DNA of 64,000 nucleotides from contig NZ_JANFLT010000005.1 in the NCBI RefSeq assembly GCF_024385505.1, forward strand, positions 434,001 to 498,000. The letters are read 5' to 3'. This DNA is from Arthrobacter zhaoxinii. Lineage in GTDB: Bacteria > Actinomycetota > Actinomycetes > Actinomycetales > Micrococcaceae. The notes under the pieces were generated by a model. That model saw only the letters and a list, made by a program, of their open reading frames with translations. It ran no database searches and had not been told where the DNA came from. Below are positions 1 to 8,813 of this stretch, one piece after another; position 1 is the first letter of the stretch; the number at the start of each line of letters is the position of its first letter. Position numbers and translations under genes: made by a program.

Positions 1-1191
1 TCCCAGCAGCAGCTGCAGCAGAGTGGATTTCCCGGCGCCGTTGGGACCGGTAATGCCGATCCGCTCCCCCGCGTTGACCTGCACCGACACGGGGCCCAGG
101 GTGAACCCGCCGCGGTTCAGCACGGCGTCGTTCAGGGTGGAGACCACCGAGCTGGAGCGGGGCGCGGATCCGATGCGCAGCTGCAGCTGCCATTCCTTGC
201 GCGGTTCCTCCACCTCGTCCAGCCGGGCGATGCGGGATTCCATCTGGCGGACCTTCCGCGCCTGTTTTTCGGACGATTCGGTGCTGGCCTTGCGCCGGAT
301 CTTGTCATTGTCGGGGTTTTTCTTCATGGCGTTGCGCACGCCCTGCGAACTCCATTCCCGGGTGGTCCGGGCGCGGGAGACCAGATCTGCCTTCTTGTCG
401 GCGAATTCGTCGTAGGCCTCGCGGGCGTGCCGGCGGGCGACGGCGCGTTCCTCCAGGTACGCCTCATAGCCGCCTTCATAGACCGCGGTGCTGTTCTGCG
501 CCAGGTCCAGCTCGACAACCGTCGTCACGCACCGGGCCAGGAATTCGCGGTCATGGGAGACCAGGACGACGCCGCCGCGCAGGCCCCGGACAAACTGTTC
601 CAGGCGTTCCAGCCCGTCCAGGTCGAGGTCATTGGTGGGTTCGTCAAGCAGGACAATGTCGAAGCGGCTCAACAGCAGTGCGGCCAGCGCCACGCGCGCC
701 GCCTGCCCGCCCGAGAGCCCGGCCATTGCGGTGTCCAGGCCGAGCCCCAGACCCAGATCCGCCAGGACCGCAGGTGCCCGGTCCTCCAGATCGGCGGCGC
801 CGGAGGCCAGCCACCGGTCCAGGGCGGCAGCGTAGGTATCGTCAGCACCCGGCAGTTCCGATCCCAGCGCTTCGGCCGCCGTCTCCATCGCCTCGGTGGC
901 AGCTGCCGCCCCGGTGCGGCGGGCCAGATAGCCACCCACGGTTTCGCCGGCCAGCCGGACGTGTTCCTGCGGAAGCCAGCCTACGAAGGCATCAACAGGC
1001 GAGGTGCTGACCGTGCCGGCCTGCGGTTCGGCTGCCCCGGCCAGCAGCCTCAGCAGCGTCGATTTTCCGGCACCGTTGGCGCCCACCACACCCACGACAT
1101 CCCCCGGGGAGACGGTGAGGGAAAGATGCTCGAAAAGGGTGCGGTGCGCGTGGCCGCCGGAAAGGTCCCGGGCGACGAGGGTTGCAGTCAT
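1..1191 (-). CDS. ABC-F family ATP-binding protein (3' end outside window)
   Basis: Minus-strand gene starting with ATG at 1191 and running off the left edge, leaving 397 codons. The N-terminal ABC domain has a Walker A (GANGAGKST, about residue 40), an LSGGQ signature and an LLLDEPTNDLDLD Walker B. A charged linker follows, and the Walker A of a second ABC domain (GPNGAGKST) lies at the very edge. Two ABC domains without membrane segments are the mark of the ABC-F family, which acts on ribosomes in translation rescue or antibiotic protection rather than transport. The exact subfamily cannot be told because the second domain is missing. A second ABC-F lies at 37677-39266. Confidence 0.9.
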   Translation of the reverse strand, partial: MTATLVARDLSGGHAHRTLFEHLSLTVSPGDVVGVVGANGAGKSTLLRLLAGAAEPQAGTVSTSPVDAFVGWLPQEHVRLAGETVGGYLARRTGAAAATEAMETAAEALGSELPGADDTYAAALDRWLASGAADLEDRAPAVLADLGLGLGLDTAMAGLSGGQAARVALAALLLSRFDIVLLDEPTNDLDLDGLERLEQFVRGLRGGVVLVSHDREFLARCVTTVVELDLAQNSTAVYEGGYEAYLEERAVARRHAREAYDEFADKKADLVSRARTTREWSSQGVRNAMKKNPDNDKIRRKASTESSEKQARKVRQMESRIARLDEVEEPRKEWQLQLRIGSAPRSSSVVSTLNDAVLNRGGFTLGPVSVQVNAGERIGITGPNGAGKSTLLQLLLG

Positions 1192-1276
1192 TCCTCCATT
1201 CTATTTTGTGTCCGCACCTGTTTTGGCCCGGTTCCGCAGCGGTAAGGTGGCATCTGACCCGCAGCAAAGGACGATC

Positions 1277-2170
1277 ATGACCTCCATGCATCCATCCGGC
1301 CCCGGAAACCTTCGGCTGATCTTTCCGCAGTGGCAGGGAGCTGCCGGAGCAGGCGCGGTCGGGTCGCTGCCCGCGGGGCAGCCGCACCAGACCCAGCTCT
1401 CCTACCATCTCGGGCCGGCACTGCTCGAGCTGCTTTCCCCCGCGCACGACGGTCCCACGGGTTACGTGACGGTAAGCACAGACACTTCGGATGAGGCCGT
1501 GGAGACGGTAAACGGTATTTATGCCCGCTCTGCCGTACTGCGCCAGCTCCGGGACGGGCTGCGGGTGGTGTCCGAACACGCTCCGGCCTCGGTGGTCACC
1601 TTCGGCGGGGAATGCTCGGTGTCCGTGGCGCCCTTCAGCTACCTTGCCTCGCGATACGGAGCGGATCTGGCGGTGCTGTGGGTGGACGCGCACCCTGACA
1701 CCGGGATGCCGGGTGACAGCTATACCGGCTTCCGTTCGATGTCCCTGGCAACCCTCGCCGGAGAGGGCGACCCGGAATTCCTCGCCGCCCTCCCCGCGGT
1801 GGTGCCGCCGTCGAATATCCTCCACGTCGGCCTGCAGGACTGGCAGGACCCCGGCATTGCCAACAAACAGCGGATGGGCATCGCCAGCGTCGGAATCACG
1901 GACACCCCGGAGGACACCCGGAAGATCCTGGATTGGCTGGCACTGACGGGCGCCGCCAAACTGGCTGTCCATGTTGACCTGGATGTGCTGGACCGGCGGG
2001 ACTTCTCCGGGGCCACGGGCGGCGGCACCCGCGGTATGCGGGTGCCTGATCTGCTGCGGATCATCGATGCCCTGGGCGATGCCGGCGAGATAGTGGGCCT
2101 CTCCCTGGCCCAGCACGCGCCGCTGGAGCTCCTTCGGCTGGGCGGACTGCTTCGGGACCTTCCGGTCTAG
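1277..2170 (+). CDS. Arginase/agmatinase/formiminoglutamase family protein
   Basis: 297-aa ureohydrolase-fold protein. It keeps the metal-binding motifs: GGE at 110-112, DAHPD at 137-141 and DLD at 234-236, so a binuclear Mn hydrolase acting on a guanidino or related C-N bond is likely. The third motif reads DLDVLDR where many members have DxDxxDP. The ATG at 1277 is preceded by AAAGGA at about 1266. An upstream in-frame start at 1004 would overlap the ABC-F gene and is rejected. Its stop lies next to the stop of the convergent esterase gene (2172). The substrate cannot be told from sequence. Confidence 0.82.
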   Translation: MTSMHPSGPGNLRLIFPQWQGAAGAGAVGSLPAGQPHQTQLSYHLGPALLELLSPAHDGPTGYVTVSTDTSDEAVETVNGIYARSAVLRQLRDGLRVVSEHAPASVVTFGGECSVSVAPFSYLASRYGADLAVLWVDAHPDTGMPGDSYTGFRSMSLATLAGEGDPEFLAALPAVVPPSNILHVGLQDWQDPGIANKQRMGIASVGITDTPEDTRKILDWLALTGAAKLAVHVDLDVLDRRDFSGATGGGTRGMRVPDLLRIIDALGDAGEIVGLSLAQHAPLELLRLGGLLRDLPV

Positions 2171-2171
2171 G

Positions 2172-3689
2172 TCAGCGGAAGCCGCGGTAGCCGTTCCAGG
2201 CCTCCCGGCGGGCCCGGTGCGGATCCAGCATGACCCGGTCGGTGCTGTCGAAGATCTTGGTTGTCCGGGTTCCGGTGTTGTAGCCCGGCCAGAGTCCGGG
2301 ACTTCCTGTACGGGCAAACCGCAGCAGGGCTCCGCGGAAGCGGTTGCCGACGGACACTGCGGTCCGCCTGCCGCCCGCCAGGGTCAGGAACCGGCCCACG
2401 CCGTCGTCGTAGTTGCCGAATACCGCGGGGATGTCCATGGCGTGGGTGGCGCCCATCCCGAGCAGGTTTGCCATCCGCGGGGCGTAGTCGAACCGGTAGG
2501 ACCACGTGGGGGCGTGGGCGGAGTGCGCCTCCGCCACCTGGACGCTGGGCAGCCAGAAGACGGCGTCGCCGCCCACGTCCACGGCGGCGCGCCGGGCCGG
2601 ATAGCCGGGGTAGGCCGCGAGGACCTGGTCCTTCAGCTCCGGTTCGGTGCGGGCAAACATGGTGTCGATCCGTTCCACCGTGGTCGGGAGGATGTCCTGC
2701 ACCCGGTCGAACAGCGCACCCTCGCGGAACATGTTGCCGATGACCAGGGGGATGCGGTGTGCCTTTCCCGCCCGGAAGGCATCGATGGGATGCAGCGGAA
2801 GGAACTCGCCGTCGACCACCGGCGCCACCGCCCGGGCGCCGGGCTCGGACTCCGGCGTGACCCTGCGGGTGAGCCTGCCCACCGCTTCCACCAGGCGCTG
2901 CGCAGGCAGCGTAGCCAGGGCATCCGGTGCGTCCTGCTCCCGCACCCCCATCAGGTCCATCAGGGTGCCGGCCCACTTTTCCGGCAGCCCGGGGCCGTAG
3001 GCGGTGGCCGGTGCCGAGCTCTGGACGAAGGCCCGGTGGAAGAGTCCTTCGGCGGACGGAACGCACATCAGCGCGGTAATCGACATACCGCCGGCAGACT
3101 CGCCGAAAACCGTGACGTTGTCCGGGTCGCCGCCGAAGCCTGCAATGTTGCGCTGCACCCAGCGCAGGGCAGCGACCTGGTCCGCCAGTCCGACGTTGAC
3201 GTCAAGAGGCCGGCCGGGTGTCGAATACTTGCGGAAGTCCATCCAGCCGAGGGCGCCCAGCCGGTAGTTCATGCAGACGTAGACCACGTCCCCGTGCTTC
3301 ACCAGGTTCCGGCCGTCGTAGGCCGGGGACGACGCCGCGCCGATGGTGAATGCTCCGCCGTAGAAGTACACCAGGACGGGGCGGGGCGGCGCGTTATGCA
3401 ACGGGGCCGTGACATTGATGGTGAGGCAGTCCTCGTCCATGGGTGTCTTCCGGCCGGCGCCCATGGACGGCAGGCCGCGTTCCTGCGGCGGGACCGGGCC
3501 GTAACGGGCGGCGTCCAGCGTCCCTTTCCAGGGCTGCACGGGCCGGGGCCGGCGCAGCCGCGCCTCCCCGGTCGGCGGCGCTGCGTACGGGATTCCCCGC
3601 CACGTCCGCACGCCGTCGGCGAGTGTCCCCCGCACCGTTCCCTCCGCCGTCTGCACAGTGAGGTCCGGCGGTGCCGTAGTTGTTGCCAC
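2172..3689 (-). CDS. Type-B carboxylesterase (para-nitrobenzyl esterase-like)
   Basis: 505-aa alpha/beta hydrolase of the carboxylesterase type-B family, which cleaves carboxylic esters with a Ser-Glu-His triad. The oxyanion-hole motif GGAF is at 111-114 and the nucleophile elbow GESAGG puts the serine at 198. A histidine in THAMDIPAVF near the C-terminus is the probable third triad residue. The N-terminal EGTVRG and FRGIPYA-type motifs (here WRGIPYA) are typical of the family. There is no signal peptide, so it is probably cytoplasmic. It diverges from the NAD(P)-binding gene at 3873. Confidence 0.9.
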   Translation of the reverse strand: MATTTAPPDLTVQTAEGTVRGTLADGVRTWRGIPYAAPPTGEARLRRPRPVQPWKGTLDAARYGPVPPQERGLPSMGAGRKTPMDEDCLTINVTAPLHNAPPRPVLVYFYGGAFTIGAASSPAYDGRNLVKHGDVVYVCMNYRLGALGWMDFRKYSTPGRPLDVNVGLADQVAALRWVQRNIAGFGGDPDNVTVFGESAGGMSITALMCVPSAEGLFHRAFVQSSAPATAYGPGLPEKWAGTLMDLMGVREQDAPDALATLPAQRLVEAVGRLTRRVTPESEPGARAVAPVVDGEFLPLHPIDAFRAGKAHRIPLVIGNMFREGALFDRVQDILPTTVERIDTMFARTEPELKDQVLAAYPGYPARRAAVDVGGDAVFWLPSVQVAEAHSAHAPTWSYRFDYAPRMANLLGMGATHAMDIPAVFGNYDDGVGRFLTLAGGRRTAVSVGNRFRGALLRFARTGSPGLWPGYNTGTRTTKIFDSTDRVMLDPHRARREAWNGYRGFR

Positions 3690-3872
3690 AGTGTTCCTTC
3701 CGAGATTTAGGCGCCCTGCGCGATCATAAGCACGCCCCTGAGCCCGCCGCCATCCCCGCGGTGCTATTCGCCGCCGTCAGCTAAGCCCTCGGCGGACGCC
3801 GGGCGGAATCCCGGCAAAAAAAGGACAGCATGCTTATGGTGGAAGGACCGCTATCAACTGAAGGAGTGCAAT

Positions 3873-4526
3873 ATGTCCCGCATCGCCATTATCGGAGGCC
3901 ACGGAAAAGTAGCCCTGCACCTGGCCCGCCGGCTCAGCGACAAGGGCCACAGCGTCACCTCGCTCTTCCGCAACCCGGACCACGCAGCCGAAGTTGAACA
4001 GACCGGCGCAGCGGCCGTGGTGGCCGACGTCGAAAACCTCTCCACGGAACAGATCACGGAACTGCTTCGCGGCCAGGACGCCGTCGTCTGGAGCGCAGGT
4101 GCCGGCGGCGGTACTCCCGAACGTACCTTTGCCGTGGACCGTGACGCCGCGATCCGTTCCATGGACGCCGCGGAAGCAGCCGGAGCGGACCGCTATGTGA
4201 TGGTTTCCTACTTCGGTGCCGGCAAGGACCACGGCGTTCCCGAAGATGACGGCTTCTTTGCCTACGCAGAGGCCAAAGCCGACGCCGACGAGCACCTGCG
4301 TGCCAGCCGCCTGAACTGGACCATCCTCGGCCCCAGCGCGCTGACTCTGGATCCCGGCACGGGCCGGATTGAAACCGGCGCCGGTGTGGAGGGCGGATCC
4401 GTTTCGCGTGAGGACGTTGCCCACGTGGCGGCCGAAGTCCTCGAACGCCCCGAAACCGCCGGAAAAACCATCGAGTTCAACAACGGTTCCACTCCGGTGG
4501 CTGAGGCCCTGGACTCGCTCACCTAA
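3873..4526 (+). CDS. NAD(P)-binding (atypical SDR) oxidoreductase
   Basis: 217-aa Rossmann protein of the NAD(P)H-binding atypical SDR group (YwnB/YhfK-like). The N-terminus carries a GGHGKVA dinucleotide motif in place of GxxGxxG, followed by an acidic VVADVENL segment. Such proteins act as small oxidoreductases or NAD(P)H sensors; the substrate is unknown. The ATG follows a GAAGGAG ribosome-binding site at about 3860. A strong hairpin closes the unit at 4542-4571. Confidence 0.82.
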   Translation: MSRIAIIGGHGKVALHLARRLSDKGHSVTSLFRNPDHAAEVEQTGAAAVVADVENLSTEQITELLRGQDAVVWSAGAGGGTPERTFAVDRDAAIRSMDAAEAAGADRYVMVSYFGAGKDHGVPEDDGFFAYAEAKADADEHLRASRLNWTILGPSALTLDPGTGRIETGAGVEGGSVSREDVAHVAAEVLERPETAGKTIEFNNGSTPVAEALDSLT

Positions 4527-4541
4527 CCGGTCCACCAACAG

Positions 4542-4571
4542 CAACGGCAGCCGCACCTGCGGCTGCCGTTG
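4542..4571. terminator. Bidirectional terminator-like hairpin
   Basis: Perfect 13-bp inverted repeat (4542-4554 and 4559-4571) with a 4-nt loop, lying between two convergent genes that stop at 4526 (+) and 4586 (-). There is no long U tract, as is usual in high-GC actinobacteria. It is placed to end transcription from both sides. Confidence 0.75.
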
Positions 4572-4585
4572 TCATGTGTTCGGTG

Positions 4586-5398
4586 CTAGCCCGTGATCTT
4601 GTACTTTTCGCGGTCCGCGGCGTCGAGGACCTGCTGCTCCTCCACGGCCATGGCGCTGCCGCCGCGGCTCCGCGGCATCCACCACGCACCGGGTTCGGGC
4701 GTCACGGGGTAGGTATCGATGCAGTAATCAATTCCCTCCTGCAGTTCCTCCTGCAGCCGGCGGGTCTCTGCGACGACGTCGGCATCCTTTTCGACGCGCA
4801 TGATTTCACCGACGTGCACGCGGACCGGGTTTTTCCAAGCGGCCTTGATGCTCAGGCCGTGCCCGCGGGTCAGCATGCGGTGGCCGCCCCAAACGGATAC
4901 CGGAATGATCGGGACGCCGGCCTCGGCGGCCATGCGCACGGCGCCGGTCTTCAGCTGCCGCACGGTGAAGCTGCGGCTGACGCCTGCCTCGGGCAGCACC
5001 GCCAGGTAATCGCCGCCGCGCAGCTTTTCAACGGACTCCTTGTAGGCTGCTGCCCCGTCGGCACGGTCCACCACAATGTGCTCACACCAGTCGCAGACGG
5101 CCTTGACGAACTTCTTTTTGGTGGCCTTCTTGGTGACGAGGAACCGCATGTGGACCTTCAGCTTCCGCCACATCAGCAGCTCGGCAAAGGCAAAGTCCAG
5201 GTAGCCGAAATGCGTAATGGCCACCACTGCCCCCTTGCCGGGGACGACGGTGCGGTTCAGGCCGTGGATGTCCTCGTGGGCGGGAAGGTTCTCCAGGCCG
5301 GAGGGGATTACGGGAACCCTGAAGAGGCTGCGGGCAGTGAGGCCCGTGAATACGATGCCTCGATAGACGAACTTGTTGGGGTTACGCTTTGCGGGCAA
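4586..5398 (-). CDS. 1-acyl-sn-glycerol-3-phosphate acyltransferase family protein
   Basis: 270-aa PlsC-type acyltransferase. The catalytic HX4D motif is H63-D68 in ITHFGYLDF, and the glycerophosphate-binding motif is LPEAGVSRS at about 134-142. It is predicted to move an acyl chain onto lysophosphatidate or a related acceptor at the inner face of the membrane. The start is placed at a TTG (5398) because an AGGAG lies 6 nt upstream. The longer open frame to 5839 would run into the divergent hydrolase gene and lacks family similarity. The C-terminal 30 residues are charged and variable. Confidence 0.85.
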   Translation of the reverse strand: MPAKRNPNKFVYRGIVFTGLTARSLFRVPVIPSGLENLPAHEDIHGLNRTVVPGKGAVVAITHFGYLDFAFAELLMWRKLKVHMRFLVTKKATKKKFVKAVCDWCEHIVVDRADGAAAYKESVEKLRGGDYLAVLPEAGVSRSFTVRQLKTGAVRMAAEAGVPIIPVSVWGGHRMLTRGHGLSIKAAWKNPVRVHVGEIMRVEKDADVVAETRRLQEELQEGIDYCIDTYPVTPEPGAWWMPRSRGGSAMAVEEQQVLDAADREKYKITG

Positions 5399-5562
5399 CG
5401 TCGGCTCCTGAGTAGGGGGATTTCGGGGCAGGCAAAGGAATTCTACCGCGGAGGCGGACGGCGGCAGACCCGCCGGTCCGCCTCGCGGGCAAATGGCCGG
5501 ACACCGCGGTCCGGGCCACCGGAACAGGCGACGGCGAATGGTTTGACGGTTATCTTTTAGCC

Positions 5563-6507
5563 ATGGTGATACGCGGGAGGTTCGCTGGCAAAGGGTCTCC
5601 CGGCAGGGTGCGCACCGTACCGCCCGCGACGGCGGATCCTGCAGCGGTCCGCGACGCGGAACTGGGCGAGGTCGACTGGTTCGCGCTTCCGGACGGTGCG
5701 GTCCGTTCGCGGTTCCCCGCCCCCAGCGGGCCGCTGGCTGCCGTGAGCATGGGAGACCCGGGCGGGCCTGCGGTGGTCCTCGTGCCCGGAGCCATGGGGT
5801 CAAAGGAGGACTTCTCGTTGATGCTGCCGGAGCTTGCATCTGCAGGGTATTTCGCCTTCACCTTTGATCTTGCCGGCCAGTACGAATCCGCCGGCGCCGG
5901 CCCGGAGCACCTGTGCCCGCCGCGCCCCCGGTACGACTACGACCTGTTCACGGGCGATCTCGCGGCAGTGCTGTCCGCCTACGGCCCGGCCCACGTGGTG
6001 GGCTATTCCTTTGCCGGCATCGTCGCCCAGCTGACACTGCTCCAGCGGCCGGACCTGTTCCGCAGCATCACCCTGCTCGGCTGCCCGCCCCGGGGCGGGC
6101 AGAGTTTCCGCGGGGTGAGCCGCATCGGCTGGGCTTCTCCCCTGGTCGGGGACAGGATCAGTGCCGACCTGATCGTCTGGGGTGTGCAGCGCAATTTCAT
6201 CCATGCGCCCCCCGGGCGGATGGCCCTGGTCGCCCACCGGTTTACGCTGACCCGGAAGGAGTCGATCCGGGACATGGTGGGACTGATGCGCCATGCCCCG
6301 GACCTGCGGACCCCGCTGGCCGCCGCCGGCGTGCCGAAGTTCGTGGCCGTCGGCGAGCATGATGTCTGGCCGCTGAGGCTGCACCGGGAATTTGCGGCCG
6401 ATATCGGTGCGTCGTTTGCCGCCTACGGCAGCGGGCACAGCCCCAGCGAGGAATCGCCCTACCAGTTCACGCGCGACCTGCTGCGCCTTTTCGGTTCCGC
6501 CGCCTGA
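5563..6507 (+). CDS. Alpha/beta fold hydrolase
   Basis: 314-aa alpha/beta hydrolase. The nucleophile elbow is GYSFAG (serine at about 148), after a VVLVPGAMGS oxyanion-hole strand. A probable catalytic His is in SGHSPSEE near the C-terminus and an Asp in GEHDVWP. No signal peptide is seen. The 3' end overlaps the convergent glycosyltransferase gene by 41 bp. The substrate is not predictable. Confidence 0.8.
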   Translation: MVIRGRFAGKGSPGRVRTVPPATADPAAVRDAELGEVDWFALPDGAVRSRFPAPSGPLAAVSMGDPGGPAVVLVPGAMGSKEDFSLMLPELASAGYFAFTFDLAGQYESAGAGPEHLCPPRPRYDYDLFTGDLAAVLSAYGPAHVVGYSFAGIVAQLTLLQRPDLFRSITLLGCPPRGGQSFRGVSRIGWASPLVGDRISADLIVWGVQRNFIHAPPGRMALVAHRFTLTRKESIRDMVGLMRHAPDLRTPLAAAGVPKFVAVGEHDVWPLRLHREFAADIGASFAAYGSGHSPSEESPYQFTRDLLRLFGSAA

Positions 6508-7231
6508 AGCCGCAGAGCCGCTCCCGCCGGCGCCGGCACGGCGGCTCCTGCTCGAAGTCGACCCTGAAGGTGGCGTAGGCCATGGCCAGCCGCCGGCCCA
6601 GCCCCCGCCACGTGGCAAAGGGCCGGGCCGAGACGCCCACGCGCAGGTCTCGGTCCCAGCGGATCCGCATCCCGGGGCGGAGCTGGTAACAGAGGTCGAG
6701 GTCATCATGCACCCGGGGATTGCCCCGGTGCACCCGGCCCCGCAAGCGGTTCCACATGCTGCGGTGCAGGCCGAAGTTGGAGCCGAAGAGGGGCGGATGT
6801 CCCAGCAGCAGGGTCATGGACCAGCGGTAGCCGCCGATGTAGAGGGTTTGGGCTATCCACCGGATCACCGGGCCGGAACCGTAGAACTCCCCCGGTCCGG
6901 TCACCGCGGTGTCTTCCCCCGCGGCGAGGAGGTCAGCTTCCAGCCGTGCCAGCCAGTGCGGCGGTGGAACCGAATCAGCGTCCAGCCGGGCCAGCCATTC
7001 CCCGCGCGCCTCATCAAAGCCGCGGAAGGTAGCGGAGGCAACCCCGACCTCCGGCTCGTAGATCCGGCGGACTCCCGCCGCCCGGCAGACATCCGGCGTC
7101 GCGTCGGTGCTGGCGTTGTCCACCACCAGCACCTCGTCCGGCGGCCGGGTCTGCCGGGCCACCGCCCGCAGGCAGGCGGCAAGCATGGCGGCGTCGTTAT
7201 GGGAAGGGATTACCACTGTGATGGTCGACAT
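6467..7231 (-). CDS. Family 2 glycosyltransferase
   Basis: 254-aa GT-A fold glycosyltransferase. It starts with TVVIPSHNDA, has the nucleotide-sugar pocket VVDNASTD and the DxD-like LDADS motif at about 90, and a later HDDLDLCYQL acidic motif typical of GT2 enzymes. A tail rich in Arg ends the protein. The ATG at 7231 with AGGA upstream is chosen; the open frame continues to 7438 but that part is not family-like. No membrane helix is clear. The acceptor is unknown. Its end overlaps the end of the hydrolase at 5563-6507. Confidence 0.8.
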   Translation of the reverse strand: MSTITVVIPSHNDAAMLAACLRAVARQTRPPDEVLVVDNASTDATPDVCRAAGVRRIYEPEVGVASATFRGFDEARGEWLARLDADSVPPPHWLARLEADLLAAGEDTAVTGPGEFYGSGPVIRWIAQTLYIGGYRWSMTLLLGHPPLFGSNFGLHRSMWNRLRGRVHRGNPRVHDDLDLCYQLRPGMRIRWDRDLRVGVSARPFATWRGLGRRLAMAYATFRVDFEQEPPCRRRRERLCGFRRRNRKGAAGRA

Positions 7232-7502
7232 CGCGTCCTGGCTGCCGGTTGTGCTGCCTGCCCTCCGATTCTGCCACCGTGCCCCTTTCTCCGGCCATGG
7301 CACGGACAGCGGGGACCGGCCGGACCAGCGAAGCCGGCAACGGTGCATCCCGGACCGTCCGTCGTCCAGCCCGCCGTCACGCGGCTTAACCCGCAGACAT
7401 GCTGGGCCACAATCCTTGGCGGCGGGAAACCGGCCCAACTAGCGTTGCATAGCCGCGGCATCCTGCGGCGGAATCCTCTTTCCCCCTCTAGGAGCAGTTT
7501 CC

Positions 7503-8555
7503 ATGCTTATTTCAGGCCTGGTGGTCGGGCTGGCGCTCGGGTTCGTTATGCAGCGCGGCAGATTCTGCGTCACCGGCGCCTTCCGGGACGTCTGGGTCAC
7601 GCGCAATACCCGATGGCTCACCGCCTTCCTCGTGGTGGTGGCCGTGCAGAGCGTCGGCGTATTCGCGCTGGACGCCGCAGGCATCATCACCCTGCAGGCC
7701 GAGGCATTTCCCTGGCTGGCCACCATCGTGGGCGGCTTCATCTTCGGTTTTGCCATTGTGCTGGCCGGCGGATGCGCCACCGGAACCTACTACCGCGCCG
7801 GCGAAGGCCTGGTCGGCAGCTGGCTCGCACTGATCTCCTACGCCCTGTTCGCCGCGGTCATGAAGACCGGTCCCCTGTCCGGATTCAACACCGCCATGCG
7901 GTCCGTCACCGTGGAGCAGAGCAACTTCTACTCCGTTCTGGGAATCTCACCGTGGCTGCTGGTGGCGGTGCTCGTGGCGGCCGTGGCGCTGGCTGTCCGG
8001 CATCACCTGGCCAAGCCCAAATTCACCATGGCGGCCCTGCCGGCGTCGAAGACCGGGTTGGCGCACCTTCTGTTTGAAAAGCCGTGGAACGCCTTCGCCA
8101 CCGCCGTCGTCATCGGCCTCATCGCCACGGCTGCGTGGCCGCTGAGCTGGGCCACCGGCCGCGAGGACGGCCTGGGCATCACCACCCCGTCCTCCAAGCT
8201 GGTCAGCTACCTGGTGACCGGTGACGCGGAGCTCGTGGACTGGGGCGTGTACCTGGTCATCGGCATCCTGCTCGGCTCCTTCATTGCCGCCAAGGGCAGC
8301 GGCGAATTCCGGGTCCGGGTGCCCGACGCCGCCACGGCAGTAAAGAGCCTCGGCGGCGGTGCCCTGATGGGCATCGGCGCAGCACTGGCCGGCGGCTGCA
8401 CCATCGGCAACGCCATGGTGCAGACGGCCCAGTTCACCTTCCAGGGCTGGACCGCGCTGATCTTCATGATCCTCGGCACCGGCGTTGCCGCGAAACTCAC
8501 CATCATGAACCGCCGCCCGGCGCCTGCCTCCGCACGCGTCCCCGCCGGCGTCTAA
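7503..8555 (+). CDS. YeeE/YedE family sulfur (thiosulfate) transporter
   Basis: 350-aa membrane protein of the YeeE/YedE (sulf_transp) family, with about nine hydrophobic segments. Two internal repeats each keep the hallmark cysteine motif, LAGGCATGTYYRAGEG at about 95 and LAGGCTIGNAMVQ at about 300. These cysteines relay thiosulfate through the pore in the characterised TsuA. A TusA-like protein follows 30 nt downstream, matching the known tsuA-tsuB pairing. The pair probably brings thiosulfate in for sulfur assimilation. Confidence 0.88.
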   Translation: MLISGLVVGLALGFVMQRGRFCVTGAFRDVWVTRNTRWLTAFLVVVAVQSVGVFALDAAGIITLQAEAFPWLATIVGGFIFGFAIVLAGGCATGTYYRAGEGLVGSWLALISYALFAAVMKTGPLSGFNTAMRSVTVEQSNFYSVLGISPWLLVAVLVAAVALAVRHHLAKPKFTMAALPASKTGLAHLLFEKPWNAFATAVVIGLIATAAWPLSWATGREDGLGITTPSSKLVSYLVTGDAELVDWGVYLVIGILLGSFIAAKGSGEFRVRVPDAATAVKSLGGGALMGIGAALAGGCTIGNAMVQTAQFTFQGWTALIFMILGTGVAAKLTIMNRRPAPASARVPAGV

Positions 8556-8585
8556 TCCCCTCCAAGCTAGAAAAGGAAACACACC

Positions 8586-8813
8586 ATGGCACAGGTCACC
8601 CTGGAAACCAACGGATCCGTCTGCCCCTTCCCCCTCGTGGAGGCCAAGCAGGCCATGACAACGCTGACGAACGGCGACGAACTCGTCATCCACTTTGACT
8701 GCACCCAGGCCACGGACGCGATTCCGCGCTGGGCAGCCGAGAGCGGCTACCCGGTCACGGATTTCTCCAAGCGCGGCCCGGCAGAGTGGTCCATCACGGT
8801 GCAGAAGGCCTAA
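8586..8813 (+). CDS. TusA/SirA-like sulfurtransferase (TsuB/YeeD-type)
   Basis: 75-aa protein of the TusA family. The active-site motif is CPFP (Cys13), matching the CPxP sulfur-relay motif. It follows the YeeE transporter in the same operon with an AAAAGGAAA ribosome-binding site. It is expected to accept sulfane sulfur from thiosulfate entering through the transporter. Its stop codon overlaps the stop of the convergent LigD-Pol gene by 4 nt. Confidence 0.9.
   Translation: MAQVTLETNGSVCPFPLVEAKQAMTTLTNGDELVIHFDCTQATDAIPRWAAESGYPVTDFSKRGPAEWSITVQKA

Noticed and set aside
427-1245. 272-codon plus-strand frame opposite the left-edge ABC-F gene
   Set aside because: The minus strand encodes clear ABC motifs; the plus frame is low in structure.
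6392-8077. Long plus-strand frame spanning the glycosyltransferase and YeeE region
   Set aside because: It overlaps two real genes in other frames and carries no domain.
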